A stretch of DNA of 64,000 nucleotides from Molossus alvarezi (Eukaryota > Chordata > Mammalia > Chiroptera > Molossidae), in NCBI GenBank assembly GCA_037176705.1, contig CM073889.1, forward strand, positions 107,339,890 to 107,403,889, given 5' to 3'. The notes under the pieces were generated by a model that was not told the DNA's origin, ran no database searches, and saw nothing but the letters and a program-made list of their open reading frames with translations. The translations under genes and the position numbers were made by a program. Positions 22,561-32,520 of the stretch are shown piece by piece (the stretch's first letter is position 1; every line of letters begins with the position of its first letter).

Positions 22561-23389
22561 TCAGAGGAAGCTCTCTGGAGGCCCCTGGGTCCTGTTCTCC
22601 GTCCTCACAGATTTTCATGCATGCACATTCACATTCGACACCCAAGCTCCTTCCCACTTCCCCACCTTCTTCCCCGACTGGAGGAGAAGGGAAGTTTGAC
22701 GGACAGCTGCTCTGGGAGCTGCCCCAGAAGCAGGGCAGCTGCTCTGAGTGTTCTGCAGAGAGCACAGGTGTGGGAGGGAGGAGATGAAAGGTAGGAGGGA
22801 AGAGTGGGGAGGAGAGAGAGCACATGGAGCAGAGCACTCACCTGGGAGCACCTGGAACGGGCTCTCTCAGGCTCTCTGGACAGTGCACTCCCTGCTACTG
22901 CTAGAACCCAACAAAAAACCAAACGCATTAATATCTGTATATACACACACTATCTCCATATGTTCGGGGTGGGCAAGGGGAGGGTTGCAGTTGTAATACA
23001 AATAAATAATACAATAACTAATAAATAATAATACAAGAATAAACTTTCATGTACTCACAACTATAAGCCTACTTTTGCCCCACCAAGCCTATATGCACAT
23101 ATACATAAATATACACATACACATATCAGAGCCTCCTGCCTATCCACTAAGCTCAGAGCCTGCATCCTGTCTTCTCTCTATGCACACTGCAAACTGGTCA
23201 AAACCCCAAATGGAGGTGGTTTGGGATCTTATCTGGCTTTAAGCCATCTGGAACCCATTGGCCTAGTCCCTTGTCTAAGAAGCCATTATGGGAGAAGTTA
23301 ATTCAGCACAGTCAAGCTCGTGATGAATCAATCAGATCATTCATATATATTTGATGAGTGAGAACTTTGTATGAATGTATGAATGAATG
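22561..23389. other. Unique non-coding DNA
   Basis: No gene. The left half has overlapping chance frames on both strands. An A/T-rich run of ATAAATAA-type simple sequence lies at about 22999-23043. Confidence 0.4.
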
Positions 23390-23625
23390 AAGGAATGAAT
23401 GAACCTTACTGAGGCCCTCCTATGAACAAGGGTCTGTGTCAGGAATGTTTAAAAGCATTACTTATTTTAATCTTCACACTAACTTCATGAGGTAAGGATT
23501 TCCTATCTTCATTTCAAAGGCAAATATTCTGAGGGTCAGAGTGGAAAAGTCTCTACGATAACATATAAATGCTAGTAAGTGGCCAAGGTGGAATGCAGTG
23601 GATTCTCCGTTGCTCTGTGGCTGAA
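23390..23625 (-). mobile_element. MIR SINE
   Basis: 'gaatgaatgaaccttactgaggccctcctatgaacaagg', 'gcattacttattttaatcttcacactaacttcatgaggtaagg', 'ctgagggtcagagtgg' and 'tgctagtaagtggccaagg' follow the reverse MIR order. Confidence 0.8.
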
Positions 23626-24014
23626 ATGAAACCACAAGTTGTGCGGGACGGGGGTGGGCACATGGGAGAAGTGTAAGGAGTAGAAGGTAAAGCCTTATGC
23701 TTGAAGGGCTCACTGATGGTGGACAGGGATACTATGTCCACTGGAGGGCAAGCACTCCCATCCCCAACACAGCAGAGGAGGACTGTGTCGCAGGGACTCG
23801 GGGAGGAGGGCTCAGGTCTTCCCAGGGTGCAGACAAATGCTGTGCAGAAGCACAGAGCTCTAAGCTCAGGTGAACATGGTGTTCCGTAACAAGGTGCAGG
23901 TCTAGGCAGGTGGATCAATGGAAGAGTAAGAGAGAAAGCCCGGAAACAGGCCCAGGGCTAAGGTAAAAATAATTTACTCTGTGATAATCCAGCATTTCAA
24001 GTTAGTGGGCACAG
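23626..24014. other. Unique non-coding DNA
   Basis: No recognised gene or repeat. Confidence 0.4.
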
Positions 24015-24535
24015 GATGATTTGGCCGATAATTAGTTTGGGGACAACTGGCTAGCCATTTGTTAAAAAGAAAAACTATATGTTGGCTTTATACAGTACAC
24101 AAAAATAAGTCCCAAAAGCACTGAAGATTTACATGAAAATAATTATAAAAGAACTAGGAGAAAATTTAGACGAACAGCTTATCTTAGAGGGGAAAACTTT
24201 TCTAACTATATATGCCAAGGAAGGTTTACAAATAATAGAACAGATGGATTCAACTCCATAAAAATTTTAAACTCCAATATGTCAAATTAAAGACCATTAA
24301 AATCTAAATGATACACAATAAACTTGGGAAAACATTTGAAATATATATGAGACAGATGTTAGTATTCTTAATATAGAGGTACACTTATAATCCATGAAAA
24401 AAGAAGCTTCATTTTTTTTAAATCGGCAAAAAATATAAATGGCATAATTCCCAAATAGGAAATGTAAATGGCCAACAGGCCTTAAAAATGTTGAAATTTA
24501 TTAAATATTTTAAAGGCAAATTAAAACTTTAAATT
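24015..24535 (+). mobile_element. Old L1 ORF2 C-terminal remnant
   Basis: The A-rich sequence follows the C-terminal part of L1 ORF2 in decayed form: 'aaataagtcccaaaagcactgaagatttacatgaaaa', 'ttataaaagaactaggagaaaatttagacgaa', 'tatgccaaggaagg' and 'aatggccaacaggcc'. Every frame has stops, so it is dead. Confidence 0.75.
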
Positions 24536-24549
24536 AAAAAACAGAATGG

Positions 24550-24791
24550 GCCCTGGCCAGTTTGGCTCAGCGGTTAGAGCGTCGGCCTGCGGTACACAGG
24601 TTCAGTTCCCGCTAAGGGCATGTACCTCGGTTGCAGTTTGTCCCCTGCCCTGGTTGGTCGTGTGGGTGGCAGCCACTCGATGTGTCCCTTCACATCGATG
24701 TTTCTCTCTCTCTCTCTTCCTCTCTCTCCCTCCCACTCTATCTGAACAAAAAATGAAAAAATGTCCTCAGGTGAGGATAAAAAACAAAAAC
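24550..24791 (+). mobile_element. Ves SINE with 14-bp target-site duplication
   Basis: tRNA-derived bat SINE. The head has box A (TGGCTCAGCGGTTAGAG) and a diverged box B (GGTTCAGTTCC), the RNA polymerase III promoter elements. A CT-rich segment and an A-rich tail follow. The duplication AAAAAACAGAATGG is perfect on both sides (24536-24549 and 24792-24805), showing L1-mediated insertion into the older L1 tail. It is relatively young. Confidence 0.95.
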
Positions 24792-24899
24792 AAAAAACAG
24801 AATGGTTTTTTTTTGCTTTTTTCCCATTTTATTTTTGTATTTTTTGGTCCCCAAATACAAAAACCAAAGAACACAATGAAGTCTTCCTCCCACCACTGT

Positions 24900-25560
24900 T
24901 CACCATCTGGGTAGGGCTCACCACACCCCAAACAGGCAACCACTACTATGAACATCTTCTGTTTCCTTCTAGAATATATACATACATAGCAAGCAAATAT
25001 CAGTATGCATTATTACTTATCTTCCTTCCTTTTAAATAAAATAGAACATTTTATATACATAGTTTCACACTAGTATTTTCCTCTTAACAGTATATTGTAG
25101 ACAATTTCTCATATGGATGCATGAAGAACTTCTCGATTCATCATTAGCTTTTTATTGTATAGAGGTACAATAATTTATTTAGATGGTTTCCAGTCTTTTG
25201 CTCTTATAAACAACGGTGCAATGGATAACCCTGAATGTACATCATTTCTCAAATATGCCAGGGTATCTGCAGAATGAATTCCAAGAAGTGAAATTACTGG
25301 GAACAAGGATATATACATTTTTAATTCAGAAAGATGCTGCCAAATTGCCTTCTACAAGGGTTTTATCAGTTTACACACCCACCTAAATGTAGGCCTGCGC
25401 TTGTTTCTCCTCAGACTGGCCATCAGAGTATGCTATCAAGTTTCTGGAACTTACCAAATGGATGAGTAAAAAGTGAAATCTCAGGACAATTTCAATTTGC
25501 ATTTATCCTATTATAAGTGAGTCTGGGCATCTTTCCATATATTAAACAACCATTTTTCTT
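24900..25560 (-). mobile_element. Old L1 3' end
   Basis: Reverse-orientation old L1 landmarks: 'acatacatagcaag', 'tcttaacagtatattgtagacaatttctcatatgg', 'gaacttctcgattcatcattagctttttattgtat', 'ggtttccagtcttttgctcttataaacaacggtgcaatggataaccctg', 'aatgaattccaagaagtgaaattactggg' and 'gctgccaaattgccttctacaagggttttatcagtttacac'. There is no usable reading frame. Confidence 0.8.
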
Positions 25561-27000
25561 CCTCTCCTATGAAATGTATGTTTATGTTATTCAAATTATC
25601 CCCAATTTTTTCTTGATAGGATAATATGTAGGAAGTATAAGAGCTTAAGGACCTAGACACAGACTATAAATAGGGGTAAAAATTGATTAAAAATAAAATC
25701 TTTTTTCTGGGGTCATTTAGCAACACATATCAAAGTCCTTCGAATGTGAATGTTCTTTGACGGAAACTCCATTGCAGAAAGTCATCATAAAGAAATAATC
25801 ACAGATGTGAAAATGTACGTAAGGAAGTTCATCAAAGCATATTTTATGTCAAAAAAAACCTTGAATCTGACTCTGTGAATTCTCTTGGGAGCTCACTTAT
25901 GTCTCTCTTGCCCCTTTCCTCTGTGTCTCCTTTAGCCAGGCTTTTCTGATGCCTGTCGGTGCCGTCACTGCGTGTCACCTCAGTGTCCCACCAGGTCGTG
26001 CTGGCAGCAACTGAGCCAGCTCCCTGCATCCCAATCCCAGATTCCTGGAAGAGAGACTATCGCCGCCTCAGGAGGACTGTAGGGTCAAATTCTGGTCTAG
26101 AAAAATGCAGTCTTTTGGGGAGGGGGTGTCACACTTCAGTAGTGATGTTTGAAAAAGAGACCCTTGTCTAAAACAGAGCAGGGTCTGGCAGGTCGTGCTT
26201 TGAAGCATCAAGAGTTCACACCCGTGTATCCTTCCACCTGAACACCTGCCAGGATGCCGAGCTGTAAGAAGGGTCCGGACCCTAGGCGTCTAAGGAAGCA
26301 AGATCAGACTCTAGTCATTACTTACCATATTACAATAATTATGTTTTCAACTGGTTGACATTTCAAAAGCAAAGCTTATCAAACAAAGCCACAGTTCCTG
26401 TGATTTCATGGTTGTACCGTTGCCACTTCTTGTGAAGAGGGAATAAAACAGCCCAGCTACAGCATACATACTTGTGTCCTGAGGGCATTTCACCCCTAGG
26501 AAACCTCCATGACACTTTTGCTTCGTTAATGCTGGGGGAGGTTTGCACCATTTCTTTGCTGGAGGAGAAAGAGCCTCCAGTGAGTTAAAGGTTTATCACC
26601 AATTTCTCCTAAGCCCAGGGGACAAATGTGAGAGTCGTTTCAAGTTAGAAGAACCAGTGAGTAATCTGATGTGGTAGATGAAGTACAAGAAAGAAAGCTG
26701 CTCTGTACTCTCTAGTTGGGAACATGAGTGATCCAGAGTGCAGAGCAGGACAGGACCAGAGATCAATACAGTGGGCTCAGTGTAGGTCGTGTTGACCTTG
26801 AGATAAGGTACATCTACAGGTGCTACAGGTCTGAAGCTCTGAAGTGACTCACACACTGACACTTCAGCTGTAGAATATTGTAGCCCCCCCTCCCTGCCCC
26901 CAAAGAAAACCCTAAGACACAGACTTCAGGACAGGCAGTTTAGTTGGGAAGTGATGCCAGGTAGCAGAGTGAGGCAGAGGGGAAAAGGAAACAGGGAATA
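25561..27000. other. Unique non-coding DNA
   Basis: No gene or clear repeat. The part directly flanking the next SINE ('gacttcaggacaggcagtttagttgggaagtgatgcc') may be an old LTR piece, but I could not place it. Confidence 0.35.
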
Positions 27001-27015
27001 AAGAAAAGCCAACAG

Positions 27016-27264
27016 CCCTGGCCAGTTTGGCTCAGCGGTTAGAGCGTTGGGCCTGCGGTCCGGAGAGACCTGGGTTCGGTTCCCGCTAAGGTCACGTACC
27101 TCGGTTGCAGTTTGTCCCCAGCCCTGGTTGGTCGTGCAGGTGGCAGCCACTCGATGTGTCCCTTTCACATCGATGTTCTCTCTCTCTCTCTCCCTCCCAC
27201 TCTATCTGTACAAAAAATGGAAAAATGTCCTCGGGTGAGGATAAAAAAATAAAATAAAATAAAA
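27016..27264 (+). mobile_element. Ves SINE with about 15-bp target-site duplication
   Basis: Complete copy: head GCCCTGGCCAGTTTGGCTCA, box B GGTTCGGTTCC, CT tract, TCCTCGGGTGAGGA hairpin motif and an (AAAAT)n-like tail. The duplication AAAGAAAAGCCAACA is perfect at 27001-27015 and 27265-27279. Confidence 0.95.
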
Positions 27265-27279
27265 AAAGAAAAGCCAACA

Positions 27280-27560
27280 AAGGGTGTGTTCTTGAGCTGC
27301 TTGTCTCAGCGAGCAACCGGAGTTCAGCCTCATTCGAGGATCTCTGAGGAACCATGCAGAACTCCGTGGTAGTCAGCACTTCAAAACTGCTCCTTGAGCT
27401 TGGGAATGTTAGCTCCTCCATGCTTCCTGCACTCAGGCGGGGCCTTCCATAGCCCCAGGTGGAGGCCTGAGGCAGGGGAGTGGGGAGCCGCCCAGGGCGT
27501 CCTCGTGTACGCGTGGAGCTGTTCAGTGCAGTTGCACTGAAACCCACTGGGCTGAGGAGA
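27280..27560. other. Unclassified DNA continuing the SINE's target locus
   Basis: No gene. The flanks on both sides of the SINE look like parts of one older sequence of unknown class. Confidence 0.3.
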
Positions 27561-28010
27561 GCTGGTGCACATAAAGCATCTGCTGTACAACTCAAGAGGC
27601 TTTGGGTCATATCTGACACCGTGGAGTGGATAAGGTTGGTGAGTGTAGCGAGAAGGGAAGGGGCACAGGAACAGAACCTCGGGGCCCAGAGGAAAGGTCA
27701 AACAGTGATCAGAGAGGCCAGGGAATCAGGACAGTGTCACATTGGCTGGGACATGATCATCAAGAAGGAGAGAAGTCAACAGCACCAAGTGCTACGGAGT
27801 TAAAATGGCCTGAGGTCATTGCTGACCTTGGGGTAAGAGTGGAGACAACAGCTTCACAGTCTTTGGAGACAATAGATGCAATCTGAGAGAAAGCAGGTAG
27901 AGAGGTAGAAGTCACTCTCAAGAACTTGGTTTTAAAGGGAAGAGGTGATACGCTGGTAGAAATACGGGGTGGGAATAGTGAGGTGCTGGTAAACTTTAAC
28001 AACCAACTCT
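27561..28010. repeat. Possible ancient interspersed repeat, class uncertain
   Basis: 'caacagcaccaagtgctacggagttaaaatgg', 'gaggtcattgctgaccttgggg' and 'agaaagcaggtagagaggtagaagtc' loosely follow a widespread ancient mammalian repeat ('caaatgctgctgagaggtcaagtaagat..ggtcattggtgaccttg'). The match is from memory and weak. Confidence 0.3.
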
Positions 28011-28297
28011 GGGGACAGAAAAACTAAATAAGGATTTGTGGCATTTGCTGATGTCCATTAGTGTAAATACTCCCACCATGGCTGATTTCAAGATACTAAC
28101 ATAATGTTAACTGTCCTGCAAAACTCTTGAAATTTTACCAGTCAGCTCTTGTGAGCTGGTAGGAGTTAGCTCCAGCCCACCAATGAATAAGGAATGTTGT
28201 TGCTGATCTCATTGCTGTAACAGGAGAAACTTTTAATTGAAGGAGCTGAGCCAATGGAGAGAGAGAGATGGGAGATACAGGAGCAAGAGTATGGTAA

Positions 28298-28551
28298 GCC
28301 CAGGCCGGTTTGGCTCAGCCGTTAGAGTGTCTGCCCATGGACCAGAGAGTCCCAAGTTCGGTTGCCGCCTAGGGCATGTACCTCGGTTGTAGTTTGTCCT
28401 CAGCCCCAGTTGGGGTTGTGTGGGTGGCAACCAGTCGATGTGTCTCTCTCACATCAATGTTTCTCTCTCTCTCTCTCTCTTCCCTCCTCTCTCCCTCCCA
28501 CTCTATCTGAAGATAAAGGCAAAAAAGTGTCCTCGGGTGAGGATAAAAAAA
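28298..28551 (+). mobile_element. Ves SINE with imperfect target-site duplication
   Basis: A copy with more substitutions than its neighbours (head GCCCAGGCCGGTTTGGCTCA, box B GGTTCGGTTGCC). The flanks AAGAGTATGGTAA (28285-28297) and AAGAGTTTGGTGA (28552-28564) match at 11 of 13 positions, so this insertion is older than the 24.5, 27.0 and 36.3 kb copies. Confidence 0.9.
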
Positions 28552-28804
28552 AAGAGTTTGGTGAAAATTCTTGGAGCCAAGTCCTAAGGAAGCTGAAGGG
28601 GATGCGCTAATTGGTTTGGAATGGACTAGAGGTGCGATTGAAGCCACGAAGAGTCTGGAGGTGGAATGAAGAGGTAACGAGGAAGTACAGTGCATGTCTT
28701 GAGATAATGCCTTCCATTTTTAATAGATACACATCAGCTGAGAGTCCAGGCAGGAGACCAGCGTTGGGAGCACTTGGGACCTCAGGCTATAGTGAAAAGA
28801 AGAT

Positions 28805-28965
28805 ACAACCACAGACCCGAGGGTGAGTCCCAGCTCCACAGTTTGCCCACGGGAGAGCTGGCGCAAGTTACTTACCATCTTGAGCCTTAATTTCCTCAGC
28901 AATAAAAATTGGATAAGATGCCTACTTCAAAAGATTCTCATAAGGGTCAAAGAGGTCAGTGTGTC
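28805..28965 (+). mobile_element. MIR SINE
   Basis: 'gtgagtcccagctccacagtttgcccacgggagagctggcgcaagttacttaccatcttgagccttaatttcctcagcaataaaaattgg' is the MIR body in forward order. Confidence 0.85.
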
Positions 28966-28984
28966 AGAGTGAGTAGCTGAAAAT

Positions 28985-29217
28985 AACAGCAGCTAGAGAT
29001 TGTTGAGCATTTAACCTCGTGCCAGGCACAGACTTCGCGATAATCTCATTAAACCCTCACAGTAACCCCGTGAGGTAAATTCTGGTGTAGCCCAATTTAA
29101 CAGGTGAAGAGGTCAAGTAACTTTCCCATGCGCAGAGTGCTAGCAGTTAGTTGAGTCGGAATTTGAACTTGAGAAGTCTGGCACCTATTTCAACCACTGC
29201 ACAAAACTGCCTCCCAT
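28985..29217 (-). mobile_element. MIR SINE
   Basis: Reverse MIR: 'gagattgttgagcatttaacctcgtgccaggcacag', 'taatctcattaaaccctcacagtaaccccgtgaggtaaattctgg', 'ggtgaagaggtcaagtaactttcccatgcgcag' and 'caaccactgcacaaaactgcctc'. It lies tail to tail with the forward MIR at 28805. Confidence 0.85.
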
Positions 29218-30429
29218 GATGTCTGGCACACACAAGCCCGCAGACGACCATTTTGTCCCTTCCCTGAGGAGGGAAAGCAGGGTTTGGATGGGCTAACAAG
29301 TGGCCCAGGAATGGTGTCCAACTAGAGAAGAATGGAAGAACTGATTCACAGTTTTCAAAAGTGAGATCAGAAATAATAAACTAGTCATAGAGCCCATCAG
29401 CACAGTCCATAAATGGTTGTCAAGTCAAATGAGAAACTAGCTTCTTTCCTGTGAGTCAGTTTTGCCTGGGGTGCTGGGGGGGCTAGAGGGGCCCCACGGC
29501 TCAGAAGTGGGAGAGGAGGAGACACAGAGAGGCAGGGCCAGGCCTTTCGTTTTCCTCCACTAGACCAGGCCTACATGGTTGGCCCGAGAACAAGTAGAGA
29601 ATTACATGGAAATCCAGTAGGTGCAACCCTACAGAGATTCTCACAATAGTCATGATCAGACTTACCTCCACACCCAAGTCCATGTAGCCAAGATATATTT
29701 CTAAAGAGGCCATGGTCTTGGCACCTTGCCCCAAAAGCTTGGAATGGGGAGAAAAGGCAATTCTTGAGTGCTCTGAAAACTTGAAGCCAGGACACTGACC
29801 CTAAATGGCTGTCACTTGGCACCAGAGAGATAACAGCGGTGGCTGAATTCTGGACATTTGGCCCTGTATATCCTAAGTCGACACAGACCTCGGTAACCTA
29901 TCAGATTGTTTGGCTGCTCTGGGCAGCTTCTTACAAGACTTGAAAGCAAGAGGGATCCATAGCACAGAACACACAGCCTAGACTTTGTGCTCCACCGAGA
30001 AACCCCTGCTTCTCACAGGAGAGGCGGGAAGGGGACTCAGAAAGCCTCCTGATTTCTGTGCAGCTGTAGGTGTGTAACGTGTGCAGTTTTATTTACTGCT
30101 CAGGCATCTGGTAAACCAAGGCCAGTGTTTCAGTGATGAGCAGCTGACAGGGAAAAAATGTCAATAGGCCACAGCTTTGCCTCCTGAGGATGGAAACCCT
30201 TCCCTGGCCCGTCTTCTATGGGGAGTTGGCTCAGCTGAGCTTCCAGGACACGACGTTGAGTGGTGGGAGTCACCTCTCATCTCCTGTAACAAAGAGATTG
30301 CAGGCAGGCCTAGTAGTTGTGAGTATGACAAACTGTCTCATATTTTTTAATGAAAAAATGATACTTCATCTTTCTAATGACAGAGAACGTGGAGGTGGCT
30401 TACAGTAATATATGCCTTTTTTAATACAT
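29218..30429. other. Unique non-coding DNA
   Basis: No gene or repeat identified over 1.2 kb. Confidence 0.4.
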
Positions 30430-30780
30430 GGCTCGTCATCTCTGGGCAATGGCAGTATGAAGGATGGAGCAGCAGACAAAAGGTTAATAGAGCATTGGGC
30501 CTTTTTTAATTGAAAAAATGACTGAGGGACCCCACAGCCGACGGAGTGGTAATAGTATTACAGACTGTGATACCGTTCCGGAGACTCACTATTCATCTAG
30601 GGGCAGAGCAGCCGACGTGAAACCATGTCACCACCTCAACGCGGAAGCGAGTCCATTCCCAAGGAGGTTAATACACAACACACGGCATTTTTCAAAAAGA
30701 TATATATATACACTTCTCTCTTTTTTATTGTTACCCCTAAGAAATAAACACCCACGTGTTGACCCAATTTGAATCAATTC
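30430..30780. other. Possible conserved non-coding element
   Basis: A repeat-free stretch that combines A/T-rich motifs ('ccttttttaattgaaaaaatgactgag') with an unusual number of retained CpGs ('agccgacggag', 'ataccgttccgg', 'cagccgacgtg', 'caacgcggaagcgag'). CpG retention in A/T-rich neutral DNA is unusual and suggests constraint. No coding frame is convincing. Confidence 0.35.
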
Positions 30781-31112
30781 TTCTTTGTCAACATGTCTGA
30801 CCGAGATTTAACCAGATATTCCAAGACTAGTCCTCATTCTGGGCAAAGTTTTATTTTTTCACTCAGGAAATAGAAAACAAAAATATAGTTTAATGTCCAA
30901 AAAGTACCCACATGGACAGGACCCAGTGTGCAACAGAAACGGAGTCATTTTTGATGGCTGAGGCATAAAGAAATGAGATCATGGGCGAGGATGTGCTTTG
31001 AGGTATAAATATGCAAATATAAACATCTTCCACCTGATCTTCACAGAACTGCGTCTGTTCCTCGTAGGATTTTCAATCTCTCAGGAAACTTGAAATCTGC
31101 AGCCTTTCGAGA
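30781..31112. other. Unique non-coding DNA
   Basis: No recognised gene or repeat. This is the left flank of the minisatellite. Confidence 0.4.
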
Positions 31113-32520
31113 CTGAGTCATGCGGTATGCGGGGCTGAGTCATGTGGTATGCGGGGCTGAGTCATGTGGTATGCGGGGCTGAGTCATGCGGTATGCGGGG
31201 CTGAGTCAGGTGCTATACGGGGCTGAGGCAGGTGGTACGCGGGGCTGAGTCAGGTGCTATACGGGGCTGAGGCAGGTGGTATGCGGGGCTGAGTCATGCG
31301 GTATGCGGGGCTGAGGCAGGCGGTATGCAGTGCTGAGGCACGGGGTATGCGGGGCTGAGGCAGGTGGTACGCGGGGCTGAGGCAGGTGGTATGCAGGGCT
31401 GAGTCATGCGGTATGCGGGGCTGAGGCAGGTGGTACGTGGGGCTGAGGCACGGGGTACGGGGGGCTGAGGCACGGGGTATGCGGTGCTGAGGCAGGCGGT
31501 ATGCGGTGCTGAGGCAGGTGGTACGCGGGGCTGAGGCAGGTGGTACGCGGGGCTGAGGCAGGTGGTATGCGGGGCTGAGGCAGGCGGTATGCGGGGCTGA
31601 GTCATGCGGTATGCGGGGCTGAGGCAGGTGGTACGTGGGGCTGAGGCACGGGGTACGGGGGGCTGAGGCACGGGGTATGCGGTGCTGAGGCAGGCGGTAT
31701 GCGGTGCTGAGGCAGGTGGTACGCGGGGCTGAGGCAGGTGGTATGCGGGGCTGAGGCAGGCGGTATGCGGGGCTGAGTCATGCGGTATGCGGGGCTGAGG
31801 CAGGTGGTACGTGGGGCTGAGGCACGGGGTACGGGGGGCTGAGGCACGGGGTATGCGGTGCTGAGGCAGGCGGTATGCGGTGCTGAGGCAGGTGGTACGC
31901 GGGGCTGAGGCAGGTGGTATGCGGGGCTGAGGCAGGCGGTATGCGGGGCTGAGTCATGCGGTATGCGGGGCTGAGGCAGGTGGTACGTGGGGCTGAGGCA
32001 CGGGGTACGGGGGGCTGAGGCACGGGGTACGCGGGGCTGAGGCACGGGGTATGCGGGGCTGAGGCAGGTGGTACGTGGGGCTGAGGCACGGGGTACGCGG
32101 GGCTGAGGCACGGGGTATGCGGTGCTGAGGCAGGCGGTATGCGGTGCTGAGACAGGTGGTACGCGGGGCTGAGGCACGGGGTATGCGGGGCTGAGGCACG
32201 GGGTATGCGGGGCTGAGGCAGGCGGTATGCGGTGCTGAGGCAGGTGGTACGTGGGGCTGAGGCACGGGGTATGCGGGGCTGAGGCAGGTGGTACGTGGGG
32301 CTGAGGCACGGGGTACGCGGGGCTGAGGCACGGGGTATGCGGTGCTGAGGCAGGCGGTATGCGGTGCTGAGGCAGGTGGTACGCGGGGCTGAGGCACGGG
32401 GTATGCGGGGCTGAGGCACGGGGTATGCGGGGCTGAGGCAGGTGGTACGTGGGGCTGAGGCACTCGGTATGCGGTGCTGAGGCAGGCGGTATGCGGTGCT
32501 GAGGCAGGCGGTACGCGGGA
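31113..32520. repeat. 22-bp minisatellite, 64 units, with higher-order structure
   Basis: The unit starts CTGAG and ends in GCGGGG or variants (CTGAG[G/T]CA, a variable 4-base part, GGTA[T/C]G, then CGGGG, TGGGG or CGGTG). Unit starts stay in a 22-bp phase from 31113 to the last full unit at 32499-32520 wherever I checked, including eight TGGTACGTGG landmarks. Unit variants recur every 8 units (176 bp) in the middle of the array, so blocks have been duplicated. The array is G-rich on the plus strand and has many CpGs. Because 22 is not a multiple of three and the minus strand lacks stops, long minus-strand frames (up to 319 codons) arise in all frames. They are not genes. Confidence 0.97.

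Noticed and set aside
24550..24640. Free-standing tRNA gene at SINE heads
   Set aside because: Box A and box B motifs are present, but they sit in Ves SINEs with CT tracts, A-tails and target-site duplications. No cloverleaf-complete tRNA is seen.
31113..32520. CRISPR-like array
   Set aside because: Units are contiguous without unique spacers and the host is a mammal. It is a minisatellite.
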